Assembly: GCA_021432635.1 (NCBI GenBank)
Contig: MU270079.1
Location: 1 to 64,000, forward strand
DNA from: Thozetella sp. PMI_491
Taxonomy: Eukaryota > Ascomycota > Sordariomycetes > Chaetosphaeriales > Chaetosphaeriaceae
DNA: 64,000 bases
Direction: 5' to 3'
Shown here: in pieces, positions 43,887-55,589 of the stretch
Layout: each line of letters opens with the position of its first letter
Numbering within the stretch: the first letter of the stretch is position 1
Made by a program: the position numbers and the translations under genes
The notes under the pieces: model-generated
What the model was told of the DNA's origin: nothing
The model's input: the letters and a program-made list of their open reading frames with translations, nothing else
Database searches by the model: none

Positions 43887-46800
43887 TCGAGGTTCAAGAG
43901 ATGCGCGACGGCAACTCGGTTGGCAATTTGCATCGGCCGACTGCCCGGCCGCCGTGGCAGGCGCGGACCGAGACACGGCTGCACGCGAGCAAACGTGTGG
44001 GACTCGCATCGAGAGGGAGGGGAGGGGAGAACAAGCTCGAGCACGGAGGGACGGAGGCACAAAAGGAACACTACCCGGACATAGATCAGGCACGGCCAGC
44101 GGCGGACGCGACGCGACGACGTAGGCTGCCGCCCAATTTTATTCACAATCACACAAGCACAAACGCAAGAGCAACCTTGTCTAGATGTACTATTTTGCTA
44201 GTCCTCTTGCTATAGCACCATAGCAAGACTCCCCGTGCTGTTGGGAACAATCCCGCATGCGAGAGCACCAAAACAGTATGGTCTCAAAACAAGCGAGGTG
44301 GTGATATGCAGGTGCGTCACCACACGCTCGCACATATGCATAACAGCATGTCTCGCACGGGTTCTTCCTACTGGATACCGACAGAAAAGGCGATGGAGCA
44401 ATGGCGATGGAGCAGCCGTGATCCTATACCGAATTTGCAAGGCTCCCTTCTCTCGGCAGGGAGACCCGCTAGTCACCGACGGGGAAAGTGATCTCTCTAT
44501 CACGGCCGGGGCATTCCTCCGCTCTGGCAAGGTTGGCTATTGGGTGGTTTGCGTGATCTGCTTAGGGATATGATACCGCTAAGCGCCCACACGCGTCCCA
44601 CGTCAGTAGGGGACGTCGTCTGGCACCGTCTCTACTCGCGCCCGCTGCGGTAGCGGACAGCGGGCGTCGTAATTGTGTGAAACAAGTGTCGAGCCTACCA
44701 CGTGTTGCAGAGCGCGGAGGCCTTGCTAGATTGGGAGACAGCTAACACCGTCAACAATGCAGCGCGAGGGCGTTCGTCCGGCATCTTCCTAGTACCAAAC
44801 CGTTGGATCTACGGAGCAGTTTCGACCTTGCCTATTCTCGAAAGATCCGAAGCAGGGCCACCTGCCACTCGGCTCGCGCGCACGTTTTCTCCCTGGCACC
44901 CCCGGTGGCTGGATCGACTTTTGGCGCATCCGTGCGCTCGAATCAACAGCTGGTAACCAAGTAACCTGCGCTGGGTCCTCTGTGCGCCTTGCGACGGAAT
45001 TCCCCCCTGAACCCCACACTGTCGCGGCAAGCCCTGCGCTCTGACGGTTGGCCCCTGGAGGCTGCATCAGGGCTGCCAATAGGGTCCAGCTCGGCGCTGG
45101 CGACGCGCGTGGGGTGCGCAAGCCGGGCTGGAAAGGCTCGACGCCACTTCCGACGCCCCAAAAAGAGAAAGGGGAAGGGAGATTATAATTGTAAGAATCA
45201 TCAGTTAGTAGTTTAATAACGGGAACCACGATGCACTAGAAAAGACGATGGAAGGGCGCAGAGCGGCGAGCGCGGCACAGCACCAGGCAAAGTGAGGCGA
45301 GGCGAGAGGGATGCCTATCTACCGTCCCTTACCCAATTACTCCGTAGTTTTCCCAAGATCTGCTCAAATGCGATGCAGCCCAGGGAGCCTTGCGTCGATC
45401 ACGAATGATGCGCTGACGAGATAATAGACGAGCGACGAGTTAGAATTGAGACATGGGAGGCGATGCTGAGAAGATGCATCTACTCAGCCTACCAAATGCA
45501 TACCCACCGTGCATTCGATCTATTGAATCAGCAACTGGTAAGCCCGCGATTACGGTCTCGGGCATGCATTCCACATCCTCCCATTTCTGCTAATTCATTC
45601 CTACTGTACTTTCGCTGAACTACTGACTGTATTAGCTCTCCAACCTAGTCGCATAGAACCTTCGCTATTAAGCTGAGGTTGCACGTGGTTGAGCGACTCA
45701 GGCAGGGGAAAGGGGCCAGCAAGGGTCGCGATGGCGCGATCTACCGAAAGGGCAGCTTGAGACGGGCGCCGTCCAGGGGAGCGAGGAGCCCACTTAGCAG
45801 CCGACCTTCCACATCCTACGGCGGGCCCGCTGTCAAGGGCACAATGCCAGGGCCGGGCAGTGGTTGCGATATCGAGCGTATCCCCCTTTCTTCTGACATC
45901 GCTAGTCCGCGCCGCTCCTTATGCTCCTTATGCTCCCTATCTCGTACGGCCGACCCGCCGAGCTACTAGAACGGGATGAGCTAGACAGCACGGCATGGCA
46001 TGGCATGGTGGCGCGGCCCACATCGCGTCTCTATGGAGCTATGGGCAAGGCAGCGAAAACGACGGCGCGAGGGCGAGCGGCCAGTGAGCGGCGCCGACCG
46101 ACCTGGGCACCCCCTCGCCGGCGCGGACGGGGAAGGGGTCTGAGTTCTGACAGTCCCGCGAGCTAGGGAAGGGAGAGTGCGAGGCGCCCCAAAGGGAGCG
46201 TATTCGCCCGAAAAAGGAATTGATAACTCCAGAGCGGCGCACGAGGAGGCGCACAATAATGCGAGGCCATCGTAAATCTTGCGACACTGTGCTGCTCCCT
46301 GGGCTGACTTAGACCCAAGAACGACTATCAATTATTTATCAAATGCCAATGCCGGCCGATTTGTGGCTGCATGTCAGACGAGGGTAGGACAGGCTAGGGC
46401 CGACTGGCCGGACTACCTGGCTACGGTACGACCCGACTCAAACACTGGACCATTTTTGGGGGGGACTTCTGGAACCAACCCTGATGTTGCCTCTACCGCA
46501 TCATTGCTTACTGAGGTGGCTGGTTGCCTATGTTGGTGCCAACAAAGGTAACCATGGCTAGGGTCGCTTGTTGGCCCGAGGGAGGCAGGAAGCAGTTGCC
46601 TCCGACAAATAGTTAATTGCCTAGGAGGGGGGGGGCGAAAGGGTAAGTAGAGAGAATATACGCCGAGTGCAGGGACCAACCTGGGGGTAGGAGCCGATAG
46701 ACTGGGGAAGTAGGAAGGGCTATCGGTAGATCTCGTGGCGTTGGGGACTTTTAGGCAGCTCGAAGGATTGTGAGAAGTCCCAAAGCAGCCAACAAACTAC

Positions 46801-48599
46801 CGCCCCCCGGGCAGGGTTGTACGGCGAAATAACGTCTGGAAGGAGCTGGTTAATGCAAGGCATCGTCCCTTTGGGCGACTAGCGATCCCGCCTTGATCGT
46901 TTTGTCGCCATCTCCGTCAATTCTCAATCCGATCCCCTAATACCATCTCGCCATCCCGGGCGCATGAGCAGGCGGCAGTTCAGCGACGGGCCGAAGGGCA
47001 AATTTTAATCTAAGGGATTTGATATTCCCAGGTTCCAGAAGCCTGCAGCCCTCGGCAGCATCCTCCGCAATCCGTCCGCATCGAGCAGGGTATTCTGGGG
47101 GAGCCTTTCAGGCTAATAGCCATTGCCCCAGACCAGCTGTGGCCTGTCACGAGCCTCGACGGGACGGAGTAACTAGGAGCGGCTCCGGGAATGGACGCAC
47201 CGTCGAACGGGGCTCCAAACCGGACGGGTTAGATAGAAATTGCATATGAATGCGAAAGGAACGTGATATTGAGGCAATCGACTACGAGGGCCCCCGGACG
47301 TGCTACCGGATCGCAGGCATCCGACCTGCTCGGCAGTCGACGAGGCTGTTGGCCACGATGGATCGCCGAGATTCTAGTGCTTTCTCTGGATCGAACGGAA
47401 CCATATTCCGGTCCCATCCAAATGACTTCGCACTAAACGATGGCGAGCCGGGCGCCGGAAGGTTTGAGCTGCTACATTGCCGGCGTCAAGCTTCGCGGGC
47501 GACAAAGTAAAAGAAAGTACGAGAAGGCAAAGGGAAAATTACCCAAATTCGGGCAGTATCCTCCGGCCGGGGCGAGGAAGACGAGACAGCGGCCGTCAGA
47601 CTCGGCTTTTTTCCCCTTAGGCTCAGGCAGGCCCCACGGGCGGACGTAGATGCTGCGAAAGCCTATTCGCAATCAGCAATCAGCATGCATCAGCACAGAG
47701 CTGTAATCAGGCCGGCTGGCGTAGCGTCGGTGCTAAGTTTAGACGGTTTGGACGGGTATACGACCAAACGACGAGGGGGGGCCCGGCAAGAGGCGAGAGA
47801 AGGTTCCACCAGCCGTCGGCGCAGCCTGTGGTGCGGGCCTTGTTAGGCCTGCAAGGCCCGCCCCTTGGCTTGCGTTGGCATGGCTGGATGGCTGGCGAAG
47901 GTTGGCAAGGTTGCTAAGGTTGGCTCTCCTATCTGCCTACCAGAGTGGTGCGTTTTTTGCTGAGTACGCCGCCGCCGTCGCCACCCTCCTCCCCCCTGAG
48001 CTGGCTGTGGGCTGGGCTGTGGGCACCTCTCCTCCCGCCAACAGAGGAGCGTTCCAATGGGGGTGGGCGCTCGCACCGTGGGCTCACGGCGTGTTTCTCC
48101 TTCCAAAACAACCCCTTGCTCCGTGCATTGGGGCCAGGCATTGGCAGATCGCTGTTGGATGCCATCTAGCGGCGGCCCAGCGTCAGGAGTGTGGCAGACA
48201 GAGTGCCGGCGGCCGCGAATTGGTGGAATGGGCCCGGGTGGGGGCTGCACCGCTGTGGCTCCTTCCTTGCGCCGTACAGTGCCATTCCTCGTTTCCAGCT
48301 CGCAATTTGGCGGTGCCCTCTCACAGATCCGTTCGCTAGCTCCGCCAATCACCACACGGGACGGCCCCATCCCCCGGTACGTACCGCTTGCGGCCTGAGG
48401 CGCCCACCCCCTAGAAAGGACATGTGGCCAAAAGATAAAAGAAGCCTGCTCCCTCCCACTCGCGGCTGGTGCCAGGCTCCAATCCCCCAGACCATCAGCA
48501 CAATCACTTCCCACTTCCGGGCTGCACCAGAGACGACACCGTGTCCTCTTCGCCCCCCAGCCAATCCCGTACCACCACCACGGTAACTCTAGCACGAGT

Positions 48600-48606
48600 T
48601 GACTCA
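48600..48606 (+). promoter_or_regulatory. AP-1/Gcn4-type site TGACTCA
   Basis: Perfect TGACTCA, 14 bases before a second inverted-orientation copy (TGAGTCA at 48620-48626). Sites of this type bind Cpc1/Gcn4- or Ap1-like bZIP proteins. Confidence 0.5.
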
Positions 48607-48619
48607 CTGCCTAACGGAT

Positions 48620-48626
48620 TGAGTCA
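48620..48626 (+). promoter_or_regulatory. AP-1/Gcn4-type site TGAGTCA
   Basis: Second perfect palindromic-type site of the pair upstream of hacA. Confidence 0.5.
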
Positions 48627-48647
48627 CGCACGGAGTCGTCATTCATT

Positions 48648-48662
48648 ATGCACTGCCATTAA
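48648..48662 (+). promoter_or_regulatory. Four-codon upstream reading frame of hacA
   Basis: ATG-CAC-TGC-CAT-TAA is the only ATG in the 237 bases before the hacA start. If the transcript begins upstream of it, the tiny frame could lower initiation at hacA; fungal hacA leaders are known to carry upstream frames. Confidence 0.45.
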
Positions 48663-48884
48663 CATTTCACCCCCCCGACATATTTGTATTGAGGAACTAG
48701 GACGGCACCCAATACTGTCAAAAACCAACCGCTCATTTCATTTGCCTGCAAACCAGCGAAAAGCTACTGTTCGACCGCCTAGTCCGTCGAGCAAAAAAGC
48801 CTACCAGCGTTGCAGCCAGACTAGAAAGCTAGCAGCAAACCACAAGTCCTCCTACGGCATCGCCCCTCAGATCTCCATCCCACC

Positions 48885-50215
48885 ATGGATTCCTGGGACG
48901 CTACGACGCCGTCGCCGAACCTCAAGTTCGAGAACTCGCCCGCCGAGTCCTTCCTCTCGACTCCCGGTGACATGTACCCACCCCTCTTCAACGCCTCGTC
49001 GGGCTCAACCATGAACCCCCTCGAGATGATGACCCCCCAGCCGGTTGAGGACGACGCCGACGCTGATGTCGACGTCGACTCACTCGCCGATCTCACACTC
49101 CCCGACATCCCGGAATCCCCGGAGGAGTCGGGCGAGAAGAAGCCCGTCAAGAAGAGGAAATCGTGGGGCCAAGTCCTCCCGGAGCCCAAGACCAACCTCC
49201 CCCCTAGGTACATCCGCACCGTTGCCCACGAAGACTTCCGCAAACCGCTAACCCCCTGGCGCAGGAAACGAGCCAAGACGGAAGACGAGAAGGAGCAGCG
49301 CCGGGTAGAGCGCGTACTCCGCAACCGTCGGGCAGCCCAGTCCTCGCGGGAGAGGAAGAGGCTTGAGGTGGAGGCTCTGGAGAAGAGGAACAAGCAGCTA
49401 GAGGCCGCGCTGATCCAGGCCAGGCAAGCCAACCTTGCCCTGATGGAGCAGGTTCACAACCTGCAGCGCGGTTCTGGGGTCGCCCCAGCCCCCTTCCGAA
49501 CCTCCCCTACCTTTTCACAAGAGCTCTTCAGCTCACAAGACGGCTCTGTCGTCAAGCTTGAGCAGGGTCAGTCCTTCGAAGACATCCTGTCGAGCGTCTC
49601 CAACAACACAGTCAACCCCGCGTCCCTCTCCCCCATCCTCACTCCCGTTCCTGAGGACGAGCAAGAAGAAGAGGACGAGCCAGAGAGCGCTGCGGCCCCG
49701 GCTGCCGGCGTCGCCACCACCAACGCTTCCCCCGATGCTTCACATCCTGCCGTGATGTGTTCAGACCTGCAGTGTCGCTCGGCGGAAGCACCCCAGTGGT
49801 TGGCGTCGCAACAACCGTCGCACCCAGCACTCCATCTCTCCTTGCTGCTCCAGCTACTTCTGACTTCAACCTCGACGATGCTTTCTCTGTGGAGCCGTCC
49901 TTTGATGCGGATCGCTATGTCATTGAGAGCGGGCTACTCGCTTCCCCCAACTCCAGTGATCTTGAATACGATCATCTGGCTGGTGACGACACCTCTGCCT
50001 TCCCCTTCCCCCAAGGCAACAACTTCGAACTCTTCGACATCAACGAATTCCTCCATGACGAGCTCAACGTGCAGCCCAATGGGAGCGCAGTCGCGGACTC
50101 GTCTCGCGTCAACCCTGAGACTCAAGTCTCTTCGGAAGATCCTAACCAGCAGCCCCATACTGGCGCGTCCACTTACGGATGCGACGATGGCGGTATTGCG
50201 GTTGGTGTCAACTGA
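48885..50215 (+). CDS. hacA: HacA, unfolded-protein-response bZIP factor
   Basis: Transcription factor activating ER chaperone genes after ER stress. The span given is the spliced form: exon 48885-49207, normal intron 49208-49264, then 49265-50215 minus the 20-nt Ire1 intron at 49750-49769, giving 417 residues. The bZIP (about 115-170) contains KKRKSWGQVLPEPKTNLPP, RVLRNRRAAQSSRERKR and a leucine-zipper heptad. The join HPAVSLGG and the C-terminal end GCDDGGIAVGVN match the induced form known in related fungi. The normal intron (57 nt) interrupts LPP-RKRAKTEDEK and keeps frame if retained. The unspliced frame instead runs to 50543 (533 residues). Confidence 0.95.
49750..49769 (+). other. Ire1-cleaved unconventional intron of hacA
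   Basis: Exactly 20 nt, cut between CCTG|CCG and CCTG|CAG, both fitting the CNG|CNG loop pattern recognised by Ire1. Removal shifts the frame from VMCSDLQ to AVSLGG. Twenty bases is the length known for filamentous ascomycete hacA. Confidence 0.92.
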
Positions 50216-51250
50216 GGAGCGCGATGTCTTCCCGGGTTCCGACGCAGAGTCTGAGTTTGAGGCCGCGAACCCTTGGCGGAACGGAGCCGAGCTCCCGTCC
50301 AAGGAGGTCTTGCTCACACTATTGTGGGCCATTAAGGTCGAAGAGCGGAGGATGGAGATCCGGAACCGGATCACCACCATGGGGCCCAGGAAGCAGAGCG
50401 TTCCAAAGGCAATGGCACCAACATTGAACCAAAAGAACCAGAACCAGGCGTTTGTATTGCAAGTGCTCCCGAACAAGCGGAGCCGGATGGGGCGAGAGCA
50501 TATTTCAGGCATGATGGACATGAAGCGACGTCGTCTCGGGTAAACGGGTGACGAGGCGGCATTCGCAAATGGGATCGGACTAGGACGGCGTTGGCATGTG
50601 AGGTGTTGGGAAGAAAAGTACCACTGTAAAACCACCTTATATGAAACTGAGATTCCATTGAGTCAACTCATGTTCCTGATCAGTGACTATTATTTTGAGT
50701 GATCTCGTGTGCTACGTAATGTCTCCAACTGGCGAGATCACTGTTCCATGAGTAGGCGGTTGGCTCGCTGCGCGATGTTTCTCAGGCCCAGTATGGAATA
50801 TGTGTGACAGGCAATGACTTGACAAGGACAGGGCTCTGAGACACAACTAGCAATGTATCGACCAGGCGACATATAAATAGCCAATGTAGACGAATTATCA
50901 AGAATAGCATCCAAATCCTGCAAGTAAAACCATAGGCGGGATGTCATATGTGACATTTGGGGGTGTCACTCTAGGTGGTCAATAGGGGGTGATGCAGAGA
51001 GAGAACCTTGCATGCGGTTGCTAAGTCTCGTCTGGCGAAAAAAGCACGTGCTGCTATATTTACTTTTTGTTTCCCTTGGCGCTCCGACCCCAACGTGATT
51101 GAGCAAACTTTCCGTCGCAGCCACGTCGAGATCTCACACTCTAACTTTTTTTCTCCAGCCTTTTTTTCAGTGTATAGATATCGTTCATAGAGCCCAAGCT
51201 AACTATCCAGGCAAATCAAGGAGATTGGAGATTGCGTTTCTGGTGTCTTC
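50216..51250. other. hacA 3' region and intergenic
   Basis: 50216-50543 stays open only in the unspliced hacA frame (see findings). The rest shows no gene. Confidence 0.5.
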
Positions 51251-52562
51251 TCAGTGGCCGCCGTGGGTCGCGTTGGTGCTGTTCAGGGGCGGCATGCAAC
51301 CCGGGGGCCCTGGGAACGTTCCGTTCGGCGGGAACGGAAAGCCACTTCCGTTGAACGGCGGGAACCCACTGCCGTTGAACGGGGGGAATGGCGGGAATGT
51401 TCCGTTAAATGGGGGGAAGGTCCCGTTGAACGGAGGGAACCCGCCCATGTTACTGCAGTTGAAGGGCACGGCGACGCCTCCGCCCTCGTAGTAGTGGGAT
51501 GCAGCCTGCAGGCTGGCTGAGTGGTCGGCGCTCATGTTTACAGCAATCGTGATCCATGCCATCAGGCCATCCGCCAGGTTGTGGCTGAGCTGCACATAGT
51601 CGACGTACGGATCGTACTGGGAGGTTGCCTCGTCCTGCGTCAGAAAGTCCTCCGTAGAGCTAACCAGAGGGATCGTGTTGGTGTGGTAAGGCCAGTGCTT
51701 CTCGACTGCAAGCACGAGGCTGTCATCAAAGTAGAGCTGCCCAATGTGCTTGGCCTTGCCGCCCGTATACGTGCCGTTGGGAAGCACCGTGCCGTTCGTC
51801 TGGGCAACAACGTGGATGTGCGTCGTGCGCCCCATGTAGTGACCGGGGAAGGCAGTGCTGAACTGAACGGCGCCGTCTCGGTCGCTGACCTGCACGCCGC
51901 GCATGAAGGTCGTGTTCAGGCCTCCCGACCCGACAACACCCGAGTAGACACCGGTAGAGTTGGCGTGCCAGATGTCGATGAGCATGTTCGGGACAGGCTT
52001 GCACGTCGCGATGTCGACAAACTGTATGTCGAGGTGCGTGCGGACACCTGGCTGATCCTCGGAAATGTCGCTGCGGAGCAGCTCTCCTGTGACGAAGTAC
52101 GGCCCGACAATGGTCTCCGGTACCAGCGCGCAGGTGGCATTGGATCCAAAGATGGTGGTCTCGGGTGTCCGGAAGGAGATGTCCAGAGCAGACCGGTTGT
52201 GCGATACCTGGGACCACTTCGCGAGAGCCACGGGGTCTCGCTTCGGGTGGCCGATGACCGCTAGTTGGATAGTTAGCGAGAGAACTTCTCTCTCATCATT
52301 TCATAGTCTTACTGTCGACAAGGCCTCTTTCCGCTCGGAGCTTTGCAGCCATGCTGGCCCGGCGCTCCACCGCTCGGGCCCTCAGCTCCTGCGCGGCCAT
52401 CGAGTTGTAGCACCCATCCAGGGCTTGTCTCGCCTCGACATGTTGGAGACTCCTCTCAATAATCTCGTGTTCCAGCTGCTCCTTGGTGCTTCCCTCAGGA
52501 TGCGAGGAAACAAGGCAGAGCGAAGAGAGGGCAAGAACCAGAGAGAATGCCAGTTGAACCAT
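51251..52562 (-). CDS. Secreted intradiol dioxygenase-like protein
   Basis: Related to catechol/protocatechuate intradiol ring-cleavage dioxygenases, which use non-haem Fe(III). Exons 52313-52562 and 51251-52260 give 419 residues. The N-terminus is a signal peptide (FSLVLALSSLCLVSS) and a helical propeptide. The core has VGPYFVTGELLRSDI, DIWHANSTG, and the iron-site GHYMGRTTHIHVV with Tyr and two His. Several N-glycosylation sequons are visible. The tail after residue 360 consists of FPPFNG(T/S) tandem units, each with an N-x-T/S sequon. Extracellular aromatic degradation is the likely role; the exact substrate is unknown. Confidence 0.88.
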
Positions 52563-53531
52563 TGTGCAGTGATTTAGTCGGTGGCTTATAAAAGACGGCT
52601 GAGGTGACCTCTTGACTGGGCTCCAGACCAGGACTACAATTACGGGTAGAGCTTCCTCTTATGGTGAACGAGGTTCACCAGTTCATGGTCGGATATATTC
52701 AAAAAAAGAAACTGGACGCGTACACTCGGCCTGTGTCATATTAAATCTATTTCTTGAGCTCAGGTGGAAAGGGCACAATTAAGACCAGCGCTCTGTCTTA
52801 GCCCTAATGAATAGGCGATGAACAATACACCGAGCGCTATTCGTCATTGCCTCGCAAGACGGCCCCCTATGTGTGGCCTGAGATACAACGTAGCAAAGAT
52901 GCCGCCTCCGGCTACCGCTACTATTGAGGCTATATAGATCGCTCTACAAACTTGGCTCCCGCTCAGTTGCTCGACCCCCACATTCCGACCGGGCACCCTC
53001 TATAGGGCACGATATGCTCTGGAAAATTTAATCATCCTAAGCCCATAGGCTTGACGTGCCCCATACTGCCATGCACCAGGCAACCCCCGCCTGGCTTGCA
53101 GTTAGCCGGCATTGACCCCGGATTATGGGGGAGAATTCGGCCCTGCGGGAAGCTATTTTCACATGGGGATCGACTGCAAGGGGAGCGAATCGCGTAGATT
53201 TCCCCGCGTTCGGTTCGGAATTAAATCATGTTCCCCAGGAGGGCAATATCGACCAAGGCAAGAAGGCCCTGTACTACACGCGCTCTCGGACGCCTTCGCA
53301 GTCCGTGTTTGCCGAGGTGGCCGAGCGTCACTCGTCATCGACGGCTCGCAACTTTGAATTTCGCTACGCGGGCCCGAGATGGCAGTGTAGGCGCCAACCA
53401 GAAGTGGCACGATGAATTCGACGTACGTGTAACCAGGCGACGCGCGGTGACTGCCGTGGCGTGAAGTCGTATTGTCATTATCAAGAACATATAGAACTGG
53501 GCTATTCTTACAACCCGGCCGAGGCGACCTC
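52563..53531. other. Intergenic
   Basis: Promoter side of the dioxygenase gene and 3' side of PEX16. Short frames at 53112-53464 have no product. Confidence 0.45.
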
Positions 53532-54870
53532 TCAGGAGCTTGTGCTAAAGTAGTAGTTCTCCCACAGGTATTCGTAATCCTCGAGGATGCCGCCGACGAG
53601 GGTCGGCACTCTCCTCTTGACGCCGCCCACCACCCCCTTCATCACGTTTTCGTAGAAGGCGCCACGCATCGTCCACCAGCCCATAGCCCAGCCTCGCCTG
53701 CCCCATTCGTCCCTCTCGAGCGGCGTCGTCCGGAAGCTCCTGTCCCGGAGCTGCCGTGCCATCAACTCGACGGTCAAGCCGAGCAGCCACGGCGTCCAGG
53801 ACCGCTTGTTCTTGGAGCGCGCGAGCGCTATGGCGTATATCAGGGGTGCCATGATGTGCAGGATCTCGGCGGCCTGAGCGGACCCCTGTAGCTGGTTGAC
53901 GAGTTTGGTCGCGGGCTTGATGTCGTCGGCCGTGAGCACACGTGACAGGAGATAGTTGCTGATGTCCCCGGGCGCCGGCAGGGTTGGGAGGGACATGCCC
54001 GTCCGTGGCATGCTCCACTCCTTGTCTCCGGATGCTGGTGGTATCGATTTTGGCCTGGGAGGGATTGGTGCGCCATTCGTGTGGCCGTTGGCACCGCCTC
54101 CTGCTTGGGCGGCCTGGCTCTCGGCCTCTAACCGCTCCAGCTCCTCGAGCTCTGTTTCTTCGTCATCCTGTCCCTCGGCACCTTCGGGGATGGGCTCGCG
54201 CTCTGGCAACGCGGGGGTGACAAGCGGTCTTGATTTGGTGATGCGCAGCAGCAATAGCCTGCACAGGGCTTTGATCGCCTCGAGAAGTACCACGACCCTC
54301 CAGCGCGTCTTCTCGCCGCGCCGCTTGGCGGCCATCTCGCAGAGCAGCTCGACATATGAGACGATCTGCAGCACATAGGCGACCCGTCGGTATAGCGTGT
54401 TCTTTAGCGTCCAGAAGCGTGTGTAGCGATTATGTGGGGAAGGGGCTAAGGAGGCGGCTGGCAGTTTGGAGAGGGTGAGGGCACGGAGAAGCAGGGTATC
54501 ATGGTAGAGGGAGAGCAGCTGCACGCCGGAGTGGATAGACTCGGAGGCGATTTCGGCATCGCGGAATCGGCCTAGAGGAAAGGGGGTTAGCCGACGTGCC
54601 CCGACGTGCTGATGGCGACGCATTGGATTCAGGTGCCCATGGTGGAAGAGGGGAGAAGGTTTGTCTGGGTGGGAGATGCATGCACGCACCAGGGATGATA
54701 TATGTTAGGGAGCGTAATGCAGATTCTATTTGCGACACCTGGTGCGCATTCTTCGTGATAAACTCGTCGTACATCTGCAGCCACCGCGGCGGGAGGAAGA
54801 GGCTGTTCCGGGCGCTCGTTCGCGCTGGCGAGGGCCGCCCCAATTTCGGGGCGCCGGGCGGGGGAGACAT
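53532..54870 (-). CDS. PEX16: Peroxin Pex16
   Basis: Peroxisomal membrane biogenesis factor. Exons 54690-54870 and 53532-54571 join in phase (YIIPG-RFRDAEIASES) and give 406 residues. Landmarks are the N-terminal YDEFITKNAHQVSQIES, the hydrophobic HSGVQLLSLYHDTLLLR, WRVVVLLEAIKALCRL, then an acidic low-complexity linker (about 180-230), and the conserved membrane segments around ILHIMAPLIYAIALAR and WLLGLTVELMARQLRDR. The C-terminus MRGAFYENVMKGVVGG and WENYYFS is typical. A good match to fungal Pex16. Confidence 0.9.
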
Positions 54871-55589
54871 GGTGAAGTTAAGAAATCATGCGACAAGAAC
54901 GAAGGAGTGGACGTGCGACGGGGCTCGGCGCGCGGTGCGAGAGATTCAATCCGAAAAATGGTGCGTTGGGTCGATGATGTCGATTGCTGTGAAGAGCGCG
55001 ATGAGATGACGGAGGCTTTGCCGTGGGAGCTGGTCGGCTAGGCCACTTTTCGGCGCGTCCAAGCCGAGGCTCTCATGTGCGAGCGTGCATGACGCCAGGT
55101 GCGACCAGGTGGACCCACCTAGGGAAGAAGCTGCCAAGCCGTCGTCATCAACTTGAAAATAAGCCTTCGCAAGTCATGGCAAGGCAACATATAATTCTGC
55201 ACCTTTTTTTTTTCCCCTGTCGTTTGAAAGGACCAGCATAGTAATAATTTACTGTATTTCTAGACCATTTTGCTTTTTGTGAATACAGCGATGCGCGGGC
55301 AAAGAAGCGAATATACGGCGGAGCCAATAACACTTGACTTAACGCTGGAGGCGTACCTACACTTCAGACTGGAGACTATTTACTTCTTCACAACTCCTAT
55401 TGCGAGCTGCCTCGACGGTATCTAACATATACTCGGCATCGCATTCAGTTCTCCCTCTTTCCTTCCGATATGTCTAATCAACCCCGCGGTCCTGGAGCAT
55501 CGGCCTGAGCACGTGAGGTATCGTTCCTCGGACCAACACATCGCCGTATACGCCTAGAGCTTTCCAGGCCCAGTATCCCGCCTGGGGAG
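54871..55589. other. Intergenic
   Basis: PEX16 promoter and GST 3' flank. No gene is seen. Confidence 0.5.

Larger units (their letters stand above)
43887..48884. other. Gene-poor region upstream of hacA
   Basis: About 5 kb with no gene I can support. Open frames are short and overlap in several frames, as expected from GC-rich noncoding sequence; the longest (47843-48607, minus) is rich in Pro, Arg and Gly and has no domain. The final 300 bp are the hacA leader, with two AP-1-type sites and a tiny upstream frame. Regulatory DNA or noncoding transcripts are possible. Confidence 0.5.

Noticed and set aside
43269-44093. 274-codon minus-strand frame
   Set aside because: Antisense to the DUF427 gene, which shows family motifs on the plus strand.
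47843-48607. 254-codon minus-strand open frame upstream of hacA
   Set aside because: Pro/Arg/Gly-rich, no domain, overlaps open frames on the other strand, and lies in GC-rich promoter sequence.
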